Of a DNA stretch of 35,150 nt, positions 20,962-32,064 are shown one piece after another. The stretch lies in NCBI GenBank assembly GCA_000969725.1, contig JXSR01S061258.1; one strand, 5' to 3'. Source of the DNA: Ophiothrix spiculata (Eukaryota > Echinodermata > Ophiuroidea > Amphilepidida > Ophiotrichidae). Within the stretch, counting starts at the first letter, position 1; every line of letters begins with the position of its first letter. A program made the translations under genes and the position numbers. Under the pieces are notes generated by a model that was given only the letters and a program-made list of their open reading frames with translations, ran no database searches and had not been told where the DNA came from.

Positions 20962-21310
20962 TGACAGCCCGCCAGGGTGGTACCTCCGGACCCCTGTCAC
21001 GGGTCAGGGATACGGCCATAACCATCTGATACCACACAGACCCGGGCTCCGTTCCTAACGTCCACAGCCCGCCCAGCCCCGCATGAGGAAGCTGTGGTTT
21101 CCAGCCATATAACCACCGGGTGGACGCGGATGTCAACTTGATGACATGGAGGGGGGACCATGTGGGCCCGTTGGTTCAAGCCTTATATTAATATCATAGC
21201 AAGGCCCTCAGGGGAGCATAGTGACTGATACTCCCCCGTCTGCGACTCGAGTGTTGCGTCCCACCGATCGGTAGTCACAGGGACTGAACTCGAGAAGCGT
21301 GGCCGCACCA
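20962..21310. other. GC-rich island of unknown nature
   Basis: About 350 bp of clearly higher GC than the surroundings, abutting the hAT element but outside its duplication. It contains GGGCTGTG/CACAGCCC-type segments and CGACTCGAGTGTTGCGTCCC. Open frames on the minus strand (20939-21179) lack splice signals. It may be a repeat or a fragment of a longer mobile element. Confidence 0.4.
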
Positions 21311-21367
21311 TGTTCAGAATGAATTCTGGATGTAGTTTAAATTGTATGCATTGCATATCCGTATTTT

Positions 21368-21720
21368 AATTATTTGACCCTTGACCTATGAACTTTGACC
21401 TTTGGGGTCAAGGGTACCATAAATATTTTCAGTATAATTTCATCAATATGTCTATGCAAGTGCCATAAATGTAGCTCATTCCTATGGCCGGATACTGATT
21501 TTTTATTATTTTTTTGAATAATTTGGCTTTTGACCTGTGAACTTTGACCTTTGGGGTCAAGGGTACCAAAAATCTGTTCGGTATATTTTTATCAATCTAT
21601 CTATTGCAAGAACCATAATTCCAGCACCTTCCTATGGTCAGATACTGATTTTTGATCATTTTTTTAATAATTTGACCTTTCTTGACCCCAATGACCCCCT
21701 GATCAAAAATTCCTGAACAC
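21368..21720 (+). repeat. Tandem repeat, 149-bp period, just over two units
   Basis: AACTTTGACCTTTGGGGTCA followed by AGGGTACC occurs at 21391 and 21540. The downstream ATGG…GATACTGATTTTT blocks also repeat, and a third partial start (AATAATTTGACC) lies at about 21667. Rich in TGACC half-sites. Confidence 0.85.
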
Positions 21721-22111
21721 CCCGAAGGTAGCCCCTCCCAAGGATGCCTCCACCCAAGTTTAGTTGAAATCGGTCGAAATCTGTAGACGACTCGCGTTTC
21801 AAAGAATTTTGGAAAGCGCCCTCGTTTGACCCTCGATGACCTCTGGTCGCAAAATTGTGAACACCCCCATAGCCCCTCTACCCAAGGATCATCCTGTGCA
21901 AGTTTCACGGAAGTCCATCAAAGCATATATGAGAAGCAAATTTACTAAAGTTGGACGATAGACAGACCGATAGACAGATCATGGTTCTATAAACCGCACA
22001 TAGACCTGTACCACATTTCTAGGTCAGTGCCCCCGGGTCAGTGCTTCCCCCCGGGATAGTATGATAGACTCTGAACCAGCCATAGCATTCATACTTTAGC
22101 AATCACTGTAC

Positions 22112-22189
22112 CTTTTGTGATGGTAATGGCATTGTGACAATCCAAGCTAATCCAGTCCTGAAGTACTATACATAGATAGATCTTTGGAT
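22112..22189 (-). CDS. Exon (PKIYLCIVLQDWISLDC…)
   Basis: A 78-nt exon with textbook borders: acceptor GTTTTTGCAG before ATCCAAAG, donor ACAAAAG before GTACAG. It encodes PKIYLCIVLQDWISLDCHNA followed by ITITK, starts after a phase-1 junction and ends with one base (G). That G joins GC of the next exon to make Gly. The alternating hydrophobic pattern suggests beta strands of a folded domain. It is too short to stand out as an open frame; the paired splice signals and phase agreement with the exon at 19881-19936 are the evidence. Confidence 0.75.
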
Positions 22190-22633
22190 CTGCAAAAACA
22201 GAAATGTCAATTTATTGTTTTGTCTTGGCTTTTTATGTACAACCAATATCGTCGACCACCACATTCTTTGTATGACACCAAAAGAAGCACGATTAAATGC
22301 ATGTTAAAATGTAAAAGTATTTGTTTTTTTACAGTCTTTTAGTTAATATTTTGTCTCAACATAGTGTAAAACACATTAAACCGAATACGTCAGTATGAGA
22401 AATGGGCACTTGTCACAAAATTGAAGATCACTGGCAATGTGCCACGAATACGTCTTCTAAAATGTGAAGATCCTAATTTCATTCAAAATTCAGCTTCATC
22501 TGTATGTCACTATCTGAAATGTGCAGAACAGCACTTTTGCTTTGAACTGACAAATGTGGGTACATCACTATGAGAAATGTTAAAAACTTCAAAATGCAGA
22601 TACAATGATCCGAGCTTGGGCTTTTGCTAAATA
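22190..22633. other. Intronic stretch, nothing recognised
   Basis: Upstream (gene sense) of the exon at 22112-22189, including its pyrimidine-rich acceptor tract. Otherwise AT-rich without supported features. Confidence 0.5.
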
Positions 22634-23159
22634 CCGGGGGGCGGCTTAATGAAAAACGTGGTACGATGCTCGTCAGAAAAAACGTTGAAAAAGGGTCTGA
22701 TTTTGATTGATCCATTGGCGTTGTCGATGTCTTTAGAAAAGGGGTGCCTTTTCATGGTAACTTACCTTCGACAATAAGGGTTGTCTTTTTACGATATCTT
22801 CTATTTTTTCGCCAAATATTCTAAAATTTCAAGAAATGAACTACAGAATTTAAAGGCTTCCAATGTATTATTTATGTTTTTATGGCAGAAAATAGTGCGT
22901 TGTTACGCCAGTAAGTCCATTTCAGTGTGTTTCTCCATTAATTGGTCAAATTTCCATTACGACATTTAGGGGTCAATCTCGGGGTCAATCTTAGTGCATT
23001 ACGACATTGCGACATTTAGGGGTATGATTTTGAATATTTTACGACATTAAGGGTTGGAATTTGCTGTACATGATTTCGAAATTTAGGGTTCGATTTTGAG
23101 GTGCTCTGACGAGCATGCGTACCAGTTTTTTCTTCGAGCCCCCCCCCCCCCCCTCCCCC
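22634..23159. mobile_element. Foldback repeat with G/C-run ends, about 525 bp
   Basis: Left end CCGGGGGGCGGC…GTACGATGCTCGTCAGA, right end TCTGACGAGCATGCGTACC…TTCGAG and a long C-run (23140-23159), forming an inverted pair. Positions 1-249 of the window are a second, truncated copy. The interior has TTACGACATT and GACATTTAGGGGT repeats. Confidence 0.75.
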
Positions 23160-23416
23160 ATCTGTAAAGCACACATCAAAATTAGTTGATTAAAATCTAA
23201 TGAATTAAATAACTTGATAATCTGTAATTATGGTTACATATAGAGCAGGATGATTCAAATATCCTCCTGTGCCAAATTTCACCAAAAAACAAAAAATATT
23301 ATATGTCAGCATGTGATGTTGTCGACAATATCAGGGGTATGAGTGTCTAGCTCTTTTGAGTGAAAAGAAACTGGACTGGGGTTAAGGTTGTAAGAACTTC
23401 CTTTAGAAAGACAAGC

Positions 23417-24148
23417 ATATGTGGATCGTCATATCGAAAGGTACCTTAATACCGGCATAGTACATTACGAGATACAGGCCATTGAAGCTAAGCATAGTCA
23501 AAAATCACGTCCAAGGTCGAATTTCTAATTTTATCAGAAAGGTTATCATTGAAGTGTATTCTACAGGGTTCGTACACCTTGGAGCCTTTAAAATTCAAGG
23601 ACTTTTTAATGACTTTCAAGGTCCAAAAGCATGATTTTCAAGGACTTACCACAGCATAATTTGCAGTATGCTGAACTCTTGTTCCTGCCGACATCAATCC
23701 ACTCGCTGAATTTGGGATCAGTTAGCCATAAATTATCAATTTTCAAGGACTCTGTGCAAATTTCCAGGACTTTCAAGGCCTTGAAAAGGTGTTTTCAAAT
23801 TCAAGGATTTTCAAGGACTCTCAAGGACCGTACGAACCCTGATTCTATCAAATTAATCAGGTTCCAACATCCAAAACTTAAGAAAAATGTATTAAAAACC
23901 AAGCTAAAAATCCTCTCTCCAAGATTTATTAAGTACAAAAACTTTAAACTCGATGTTCTCAGAACTATAGTTTTCCGAATCAGCCCGATGCCTTTTACCA
24001 ATTTGGGTGTAACTTCGCAACCGAACATCCAATAACCAAAATCAAGGTGTCATTTTAAAGCTTAAAATCTCAGCTTTCAGATGAGACCAAAAATCATTTG
24101 CAGATTTTGCAGACCTTAAGGTACCTTTCGCTATGACGGGTCACATAT
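23417..24148. mobile_element. Foldback element with GTACC ends, carrying a nested hAT MITE
   Basis: Arms ATATGTGGATCGTCATATCG (then AAAGGTACCTTAA) at 23417 and, reversed, ATATGTGACCCGTCATAGCG (then AAAGGTACCTTAA) at 24116-24148. Related to 2285-2500. Interrupted by the element at 23564-23841. Confidence 0.75.
23564..23841. mobile_element. hAT-type MITE, 278 bp (CAGGGTTCGTAC ends)
   Basis: Perfect 12-bp inverted ends CAGGGTTCGTAC, flanked by ATTCTA at 23558-23563 and 23842-23847 (6 bp, shorter than the usual 8). The interior repeats TTTTCAAGGACT-like phrases many times, partly in inverted order. Confidence 0.8.
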
Positions 24149-24261
24149 AATAAATTTGCAAAATGTCAAAAATCATCATAAGCACCATCAGAGGGAGTCT
24201 GTGAACAGAATGGAAGAAGCATTGGCAATTTGCTGGAACCAAAATTCCATGACTTAATTGC

Positions 24262-24370
24262 ACCAAATGTTTGTTACCCGTCTATAATTTCAATTCGATC
24301 GCAAATACTTGGTGACGTCACGACAAAATGTTTGGTAGGAAAAATTTTATTTGGAGGCCGAGTATAGACT
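24262..24370 (+). mobile_element. TGACGTCA-type MITE, copy 3, half only
   Basis: Contains AAATGTTTGTTACCCG, CTTGGTGACGTCACGAC and AAATTTTATTTGGAGGCCGA in the family's order. The left half is missing. Confidence 0.75.
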
Positions 24371-25020
24371 GACCCTATTTGTTTTCTCTTTTCACCTTGT
24401 CACGATCTGTCTGTAGTTGGGTGTTTCAAAGTAAATGTAATCTTTCTTGGTGCTCATGAAAAGTGTGCATTATCAGTGGTCACAACCCGTCGCCCGTTTT
24501 TTTGTTTGCACTTGTTTTGAGAGGCCACGTTCTCTATGTTTATTTTTCTAAAAACGTGGCACACGTAGGGAGGACACGCATTTTTTTCTATAAACATGGC
24601 ACACGCAGAGAGAGAGAGAGAGCACATTGATCGCAACGGTGTATATTGTGCGCACAACACGCCTGACCGTGAGCGGCTACGTGCATCTTACGCGGCGCAC
24701 GTTGTAAGTACTTACATCGTGCGTGCAATGTACGAACTCCTTGTGACTACATTAATATATTAGGGAAAACGTACTTACACGCGTACGATACACGCAGTGT
24801 CCGTACGTGCTAGGCACGTCGTCCGAAAGGCAAATGGCCTTGGGAAAATGCATGTTCTCCATACGTTTAATATGGGCATTGTCGGTACCGAGCACGTGCG
24901 GACTGTAGTGATGTTTAATTGGTAGCCCGAATGTTGCGAGCACGCAGAGAAAGTTCCTCATGCTCTAAAACTGCTATGTCGTTTCTGTGTGCTCTAAATT
25001 TTATACGCACAAACTTACAA
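24371..25020. other. Spacer rich in ACGT/CGTG words and (AG)n
   Basis: CG-containing words (ACGTGGCACACG, GTACGTGCTAGGCACGT) are far denser than in the rest of the window. A short AG run lies at about 24607-24621. No coding signal. Confidence 0.5.
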
Positions 25021-25559
25021 GAGGGCTGAGGGCGAATCACCCCCCCCCCACCCCCTGGATCACCCCCTTATTATTATTTTTTTTAAAGCCCCCTTGCAAA
25101 GATGGAAGAGCTCCCTGGATTGAAAGTCAGAGCCTAAGGGTGAATTTTTATTTGCTGGAAAAATAAATAGACCCCTTATAAAAAAATTTTGACCCCTGGT
25201 TGTGACCACCGCTTTAAGCATATTATGTGTAGGAGTTGCGCATGTCTTGGTGCAAAAAAAAATTAAAATCAGTCGCATCATTTTTGAGATGATTAGCACA
25301 TCTGGTAAAATGATGGTGCTGTTCAAAGTTTGTTCTGTCCCTAAAAACGAAACAACTTTTTAGAAAATTTTATATCTGCAATGCATTAATTATAGTCTGC
25401 TATAATGAGCCAAATTTTATGATTTTGACAAATTCCTTTGGGAAAGCAGAAATTTTTAGTAAACAATGAAAATATGCCCTCCCACCTTCAAGTTTGGTGC
25501 TGCCTTGAAAGTGACCCTTTAACTATCTTAGACTTATCTTGGATTAATTTGAGTTCTGA

Positions 25560-25800
25560 AAACAAAAATTCTAGTTGCTAGGCTGGGATGGGGGTCTTGA
25601 GAACTAAATTTTCTAAAATGGGTTTGTCAACTACAAAATAATTCACAATAGGGCTTTTGAACTTATATGTGCTTGAAATGGAGAAAGTTCTAGAGAGGTC
25701 TTAATATACCAAAAATTACAAAAATGCACCCAAAACCTTTGAGCACCCCTGTATGTACCATTTGTCAAACCCCCTCCCCTCCAGACCAGGGACTACTGGT
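25560..25800 (+). repeat. Degenerate poly-G-family fragment
   Basis: Phrases GGGGGTCTTGAGAACTAAAT and GAGAAAGTTCTAGAGAGGTC and a C-rich end (CCCCCTCCCCTCCAG) match the 19489 and 1239 elements. No clear termini. Confidence 0.45.
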
Positions 25801-26980
25801 AATAAATCATGGATACCAATTTGTGCAAAGATGATCCCCTGAGGCTCAGCCTAGCCAACCCCTGTTATCAGCTGGTATGCCAGCCTCGTGGTGCTGCTGC
25901 AGTCAAACTGCCAGATCACAAATAGGCCGATACTCCTATATGAAATGACTGTAGTCTTGCTCCCGGGTCTTGCTAATGCTTGTCATTTTAGTATTAAGAT
26001 TTGAAAACTGAGGCTTTGATCCGGCCTGTACATTTAGAGATAATTAAGTATAGGAGCTACACATGACATGGTTCTCTCACTGAGACAACATATGATGATG
26101 ATTCAGATTGATTTTGATGATGAGGTTATCTGCCTAATAAACCACTTTCTACAATTTAGATAGGCAATATGCTGCCACATATTGATAAACTTACTGAGCA
26201 TCGTAACATCGTAGATAAAGATGGAATAGCTCTTACCTTGATTTATCCGTTTTTTATGCTAACAAAATACACGGGTCATCACTGGCTACTAAACGACGCC
26301 GGCAAAATGATGCGAGTGCTAAGGGGAAGCTTCACAGGTGAACAACCTGTCAAAAAAGTTTCTACGGAAGCTTCTAAATGTCGTCACTGGGTGAAATAAT
26401 TATATTTCCCTATTTCGAAATGTTTTGAATATTTGTGACATTATTAAATTTTACTTATTAGTGCAATTCTAGTGCCGTATGGCAAATCACGTTTCTTTTG
26501 TTTCACAAAATAACAAAAATATTTGAAAACAGTAGGCCTACTAACACTAACAGTTGATGAGGAAGGTCTATTTTGATACTAACCCCAAATGATAAAAATA
26601 ATTCACAAGTCACCAGCGAAATCATAGGTCTAAAAATAAAAATAAAATAAAAAATGAAGAGTATATCAACGCCATTTCTCTGTGACCCTGACAAAATAGG
26701 CCTACCATTATTCATTGAGTAATAATTGTAAGAATAACTAGTTCAGAAATATTTTAGGCCAAAAGACAATAAGCCTAATAGTAATAGACTCTGAAGATAT
26801 GGCCTATGCCATCTGAACCAGATGATTGTTGCATAAGCATTTTATATGATTATTCTTTTAGAAATTGAATGATCAAGAATATTTCTAAATCACTGCACCA
26901 AACAATTTAGGACCCTGGAACCACATTGCCAATACGAAGCGGGATTGGGGGCAGGGGGCACTTTAATCTTTACTAATAAT
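25801..26980. other. Long intronic stretch, one weak open frame
   Basis: Mostly AT-rich sequence without structure. A plus-strand frame at 26169-26399 (76 codons, starting MLPHIDKLTEHRNIVDKD) follows an acceptor-like ACAATTTAG and has ordinary amino-acid composition. It lies on the strand opposite the gene and has no partner exon or recognised homology, so it is not called as a gene. Confidence 0.4.
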
Positions 26981-27149
26981 TTCACACCCATTATCAATGT
27001 CAAAATGACGCCTAAAGACTACTTCGAAAAAGTTGAGCCTTTTCCGCCAAACCTCATAATTTCATGATGTTCGATGAAAAAAATTTAGACAAATTATAGC
27101 AGATATTACCCATTCTCGCCAAAAAAGCGGATTTTTTTCAAAGATGTTG

Positions 27150-27271
27150 GAATTTTTTTGGGGTGTACCGGGAGGGGGACCGCCATTTTTTCCCCATCCC
27201 ACCCCGCCTTGGGGGGGGGGCGCCAGTTTCACTTCTTGCCCCGGGCGCCAGACACCCTAGCTACGCCGCTG
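27150..27271 (-). mobile_element. hAT-type terminal fragment (CAGCGGCGTAGCTAGG end)
   Basis: On the minus strand it begins CAGCGGCGTAGCTAGGGTG at 27271 and continues through G/C runs. Similar ends (AGTGGCGTAGCCAG) bound the element at 32987. The second terminus was not found. Confidence 0.5.
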
Positions 27272-27593
27272 GTAACTGAAACAGTATATGTAACTTTGGG
27301 TGAAATCATTTTGATGCCGTTATCAATGTCTACCAAAGACAACTCAAAAAGCCAAAAAATCTTATAAAAAATATATATATACTCATATATTAAAATTCTT
27401 GGAATGCCTGACAAATTTTTGAATCCCCTTTATGTGAAGATTCAAGACCGACAAATCCTTGAATGCTCCTTTAAACAATCCAGACTGGCAAATCTCTGAA
27501 TACCCCTTTAAGTGAAACATTCAAGAAATCCTTGAATGCCCCTGTAAACGATCCAGATTGATAAATATCTGAATGACCCTTTAATTGTGTTAG

Positions 27594-27862
27594 GCGAAAT
27601 CATACTCGGCCTCCAAATAAAATTTTCCTACCAAACATTTGGTCGTGACGTCACCAAATATTTGCCATTGAACTTAAAGTATACAGGTAGCAAACATTTG
27701 GTCCAGTGTATCCAATTCAATAGCATGTGCAATCTAGCGCAAATTTTTTTGGTCTCAACTCGGTGTTGAAGTTATTTTGTTTGGAGTCACTCGTCATTTT
27801 GACGTCACAACCAAATGTTTGGTAGCGAAAAGTTTGTTTGGAGGCCGGGTATGTTTTCGGCC
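27594..27862 (-). mobile_element. TGACGTCA-type MITE, copy 4 (inverted), most complete
   Basis: Inverted ends CATACTCGGCCTCCAAATAA at 27601 and, reversed, CATACCCGGCCTCCAAAC at about 27835-27852. Two TGACGTCA sites, at 27646 (CGTGACGTCACC) and 27799 (TTTTGACGTCACAACC), each beside ACCAAATGTTTGG or its complement. Confidence 0.82.
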
Positions 27863-27917
27863 GAGTATATTTTTTCGGCCTAAAGCCCATGGGATGATGG
27901 TGACCTTGGATCAATTA

Positions 27918-28071
27918 GGCCCGGTCCAGACTCCACTATCGTATAGTATATTTTGCTTAGAATATTCTATGCTGACGACAAAATGACGTTGTTTGACCTA
28001 CATCATTTTGTCGTCAGCATAGAATATTCTAAGCAAAATATTCTATACAATAGTGGAGTCAGAACCAGGCC
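27918..28071. mobile_element. PIF/Harbinger-like MITE, 154 bp, TTA duplication
   Basis: Almost pure hairpin: arms of about 65 bp (GGCCCGGTCCAGACTCCACT…TTGCTTAGAATATTCTATGC, paired with GCATAGAATATTCTAAGCAA…AGTGGAGTCAGAACCAGGCC). Flanked by TTA at 27915-27917 and 28072-28074. Confidence 0.88.
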
Positions 28072-28093
28072 TTATTGTACCTCCAGCATGTTA

Positions 28094-28298
28094 GGCCCTG
28101 TATCCATTGGCTATGCACTGGTGCCATATGCACGCAATTGTCCCCGATTGCCATGCAACACACACAGGAAACATCTGCCATACACAAGGTCACTGATACG
28201 GTCATTAAGCAAAATAAAGGTTAATTGTCTGTGGCGCGCCACAATTGGGCATAATTGCGGGAATACGGCACTAGGGAACAGCCAATGGATACAGGGCC
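28094..28298. mobile_element. PIF/Harbinger-like MITE, 205 bp, TTA duplication
   Basis: Ends GGCCCTGTATCCATTGGCT and exact reverse complement AGCCAATGGATACAGGGCC, with a longer imperfect stem inside. TTA at 28091-28093 and 28299-28301. Only 19 bp from the previous element. Confidence 0.88.
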
Positions 28299-28500
28299 TT
28301 ACAGATCTGTGTGCCACACTTCTCGAGTCTTTGGAACAGATTAGCAGGAATATTGGTGTACCTTAACCAGAACAAGTCACAATAGATGCTACTCGAAACC
28401 CCCCGGCATTAAATGAACCACATTTTAAAATAAAATTAAAATACGCATAATGGTTGATATCTTTAATGTTTTAATATATTTCAGCATCTTCTTTTTCATA

Positions 28501-29040
28501 TCAGTTCGGCGGAACTCACAATTCGGATACGTACCTGAATTTAGATACCCCCTATCAAAATTCTGTTTCCCCATATCTGAATTTGGATTAAAAACAGCTG
28601 AAACAGAATATCAGCTGAAATGAATATTCAGTTTCGCTCCGCACCATAGCGATATGTAAAAAAGTCAATAACATTATCATCATTTATCATATAATTCTAA
28701 CAAAGTTTTGATCAAATTATTTTGCTTTCTGTGATCAGGACATGTTTCGAAGCTGTTCCGCTGGAATTGCATAGATGGAAATGTCATTTTCACAGATACA
28801 TTTATCGTAGATGTATGAAAGATTTTCTATATGTACTTGCCAGTTGTGCAATCGATTTGTTACCTGTGCAAAGACAGGTGTATCAGAATTCGGACACCCC
28901 TCCATATCCGATACAGGTATCAGAATTTTGATACATGGGTATCCAAATACCTATTCTGAATCCAAATACCTATTCAGAATTTTTATACGTGGGTATCCAA
29001 ATTCAGATACATATCCGATTTGTGAGTTCCCCCGAACTGA
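28501..29040. mobile_element. Foldback element, 540 bp, TA-flanked
   Basis: Ends TCAGTTCGGCGGAACTCACA at 28501 and, reversed, TCAGTTCGGGGGAACTCACA at 29021-29040, flanked by TA on both sides. The interior has repeated GAATTTGGATACCC-like words. TA flanks would suit a Tc1/mariner-type enzyme. Confidence 0.82.
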
Positions 29041-29252
29041 TATGTAATGGTCGATAACTTTAAAATTGTGATATATTTTTACATTATTTGTTTAACATGT
29101 AACAGAGACACAATATATTATTATTGCATAAATTATATATAAAATATATGAATATATTTGTGCCCTACCACATCAAGAGAGATACAAGTTAACGCCAAAC
29201 ACTGAAATAAAGTTATTAGTATCAGTGGAAAGCTTGTTGTATTCAATTTTAA

Positions 29253-30549
29253 GGTGTCTAGTCCACGCGTACTGGTACGCACTTGTTTTGATTTTGTAAG
29301 TGCAGTAACATGCATGCGCAGTATACGTAGAATGCTACATTTTCTCATTTTGCAAAAAATAGGTCGGCGACCCCCACTTTTGATTTTGTTAATTGAAAGA
29401 ACAAAAACTTTTGCGCAAATTTTGTGAAAAAATTGGCACCAAATTTCAGTGGGAAGTTTTTGAAATAACACTAAATAATGTCACCTTTGTCAAATTTATC
29501 ATTGACCCATGTAATAATTTTTTCAAAAAACCCTCCAAAAATGTTATTTTTAAACTGACACGCATGCAAAAACGAGTCCGGTGACCCCCAATTTTTATTT
29601 CAATCATTGATTCTACATCAATAAAATATTATTCATGCAGATTAGGGTGCATCAGACGCCCTCATCTCATACATATTTTTTCTACCTAGTCTTAGAATGT
29701 TCCATTTGGTTAGAAAACACGCTGTGTAAAGTTTAAAAAAAAATAGAGGTGGTCTAGGGGGACCACGGTGGCATTAAAGTTAAGGTATTGAAATTGCCTG
29801 CTTACATATGGCAGCTATTTATTATTACCTCCAGAAACCTCACTCAGAAACTCACAAAGGAATAGCTGCCAAATGTGGAATTTCAAATAATGACTCTGAA
29901 TGTTTCATGGGATATACAATAACCCCTATTTTCCCCAGATGACCCCAGATGACCAAGGGTCAACTTTTTGAACACTGTTGAGATTTGACCTCAAATGACC
30001 TTTGACCTTAAATGACCTTGACCTGACCCCTTCGAAGTCTCATGGTGCCAAAATGCTTTATCACTAGTGATAATTAATGATCAATGAAAGCACTTAAAAT
30101 CGTTCATGCAGTTAGCTTCTGAAGTAGGCAATTATTTGATTTCTAGCTCTTTTCAATGCCTAAACAATAAGATCATTATTCAGCTTGAAATGTTTTATCA
30201 CTTGTGATAATAAATGATCAAATGAATGGCAGTGATTTTCAAAGCATATTTCACTGAACTCAACTAAGCAGCTATTGTATTTTGTATTGAGTTATGCTAT
30301 AGAAAACACAATAGCTGCCTTTTGCATATTGCAAAACTAATGGCATGTATAAAAACTGCCACGTGGCCCCCCTAAACGAATTTCATTTTTGATGAAATTT
30401 GGCACAGGTATTTTTATCAAACATTGGAACAAATGTATACTAGGTAGAAGTTTACTAGAAGCTTTTTTAAAAATCATGGGGCGTTTGATGCACCCTAATG
30501 CAGATCTTCATCAGCAAATTTCAATCAGATCTATCATGGACCAGACACC
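29253..30549. mobile_element. TTAA-flanked element, 1,297 bp including nested hAT
   Basis: Ends GGTGTCTAGTCCA (29253) and, reversed, GGTGTCTGGTCCA (30537-30549); TTAA at 29249-29252 and 30550-30553. A related partial copy is at 9908. Two CGGCGACCCCCA/CGGTGACCCCCA blocks at about 29365 and 29579. Carries the 855-bp element below. Confidence 0.87.
29643..30497. mobile_element. hAT-type element, 855 bp, 8-bp duplication ATGCAGAT
   Basis: Ends TAGGGTGCATCAGACGCCC and, reversed, TAGGGTGCATCAAACGCCC (one mismatch), flanked by perfect ATGCAGAT at 29635-29642 and 30498-30505. The interior holds AGATGACCCCAGATGACC and TGACCTTTGACC runs. No transposase frame. Confidence 0.92.
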
Positions 30550-30659
30550 TTAAAATGACAACAAATTTGTGTTAATCCAAGTTTCGTTTGCAAAGTAAAG
30601 AATGAAACAAATATTTCACAGACTTTGGTAGATACACTTTGGAGAAACATGTGTTTGAA

Positions 30660-30965
30660 ATTCAGGATATTCACTACTGGGTTCAGGCTTAAACAATGCT
30701 TTTTGAATTTATCTCATTACCCATGTGAAATTTTTACAGCTGAAACCTGATTTGTTTTGTAAATAATAGTTAAAATGTGTCTATTTATAGTATCTATAAT
30801 TAAATTATACAGCAAAGTATATCAGTATATGGCACGGCGCTTTAAATACAAACTTCCATCAGAATAGTTAAATTAATTTGAATGAAATTTTAAACTGATC
30901 CTCTTTATTTGTGACCTTTCACAAAAATCTGAAACCCAAATTTTGAAAGATCAGAGAGTGCTCCT
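30660..30965 (+). repeat. Dispersed repeat, diverged second copy at 34315-34645
   Basis: Shared ordered blocks: CCATGTGAAATTTTTACAGC with CTCATGTGAAATTATACGGC, AAAATGTGTcTATT…, CAGcAAAGTATAtcag, and CAAATTTTGAAAgATC with AAATTTGAAAAATCGG. Confidence 0.6.
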
Positions 30966-31669
30966 CTAATGTATAACCAGTGTCAGTTCAAAACTCAAAA
31001 GGAAAGGGTATTTCATATTATTCAATTTCAATCAAATTTGGTAGAAATAATCTACAGATTATGTTCTTTAAAAAAAAAATGAATCTGACATAGTTACAAA
31101 ACTCGCACCATTTTCATATTTGTAACTTTCTCTCCTATATATATCCCGGATATATATATAATTATAGTTGAAAATATACTAATACACACTGATTTTCAAC
31201 TTCCAACAGATGTATCACAAAATCGGCTTTGCCGCAAACTTGTATTTTTTGGGTGTGGCGGGACACATAAACTTTGATTGAAGTTGCATATTTTTGAGTT
31301 GCACAGATTGTGTTAGGCATTATACATATACATTTTTTTCATGTCTACATGAAAAATGAAAAACAAAAGTAAAAAAAACAAACCCTTAAAAAAAGTGTTT
31401 TCAGCATAACTTGAAAACTAATACAGTTAATATTTAAAAGCATACATTTTCCAGAAAGGAAATTTCATAAGAAATCTATTTGTAGTATCAAATTTTGCTT
31501 TAAAAACTCTATTTTGAGAAAAACACTGAAAATGTGGGTTCATTTTGGCAAAATGTTTTAAAGCAAGCTTAGACAAAATATTTTTCACCTGAAATCTAAT
31601 GATTAGTTGTAATGGCCAAATATGATCCATCATTTTTCTCATGGTGGAACATTTTCTCATGGTGTATAA

Positions 31670-31864
31670 CAGGGATTCTCAAATAGCTTTGAAGGCGCCA
31701 AATTTGGCACTTTGACTGTTACAGAGTGGTGCTTTTTCTCTCTCAAAAAAACAAAGAAATAAATACATCAGGAATACACTGAAAAATGGATGCATGTGGT
31801 GCTTTGATGGCATACAATTTTCTCATTTATGTGGCGCATTGTTGATAATAGTTGAGAACCCCTG
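31670..31864. mobile_element. hAT-type MITE, 195 bp (CAGGGRTTCTCAA ends)
   Basis: Ends CAGGGATTCTCAAATAG and, reversed, CAGGGGTTCTCAACTAT, flanked by GTGTATAA (31662-31669) and GTGTACAA (31865-31872), an 8-bp duplication with one change. Confidence 0.82.
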
Positions 31865-32064
31865 GTGTACAATTTTTTCTCATGATGTCAATTTTCTCTA
31901 ACAAAGTAAAATTTTTACAATCATGCAAATGATTATAACGGTGAACTATTTTACATCATGATACAAGTTTGTCATAACTAATTATCTCATTATAAGACAA
32001 AGGATTTAGTTTACAAATAGTCTACACATTGTAATTGACAAAAGAAATATCGAATTAATCTTAC

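Noticed and set aside
27953..28366. Plus-strand frame of 137 codons
   Set aside because: Runs through two Harbinger-like hairpins; only its last 20 codons lie outside them.
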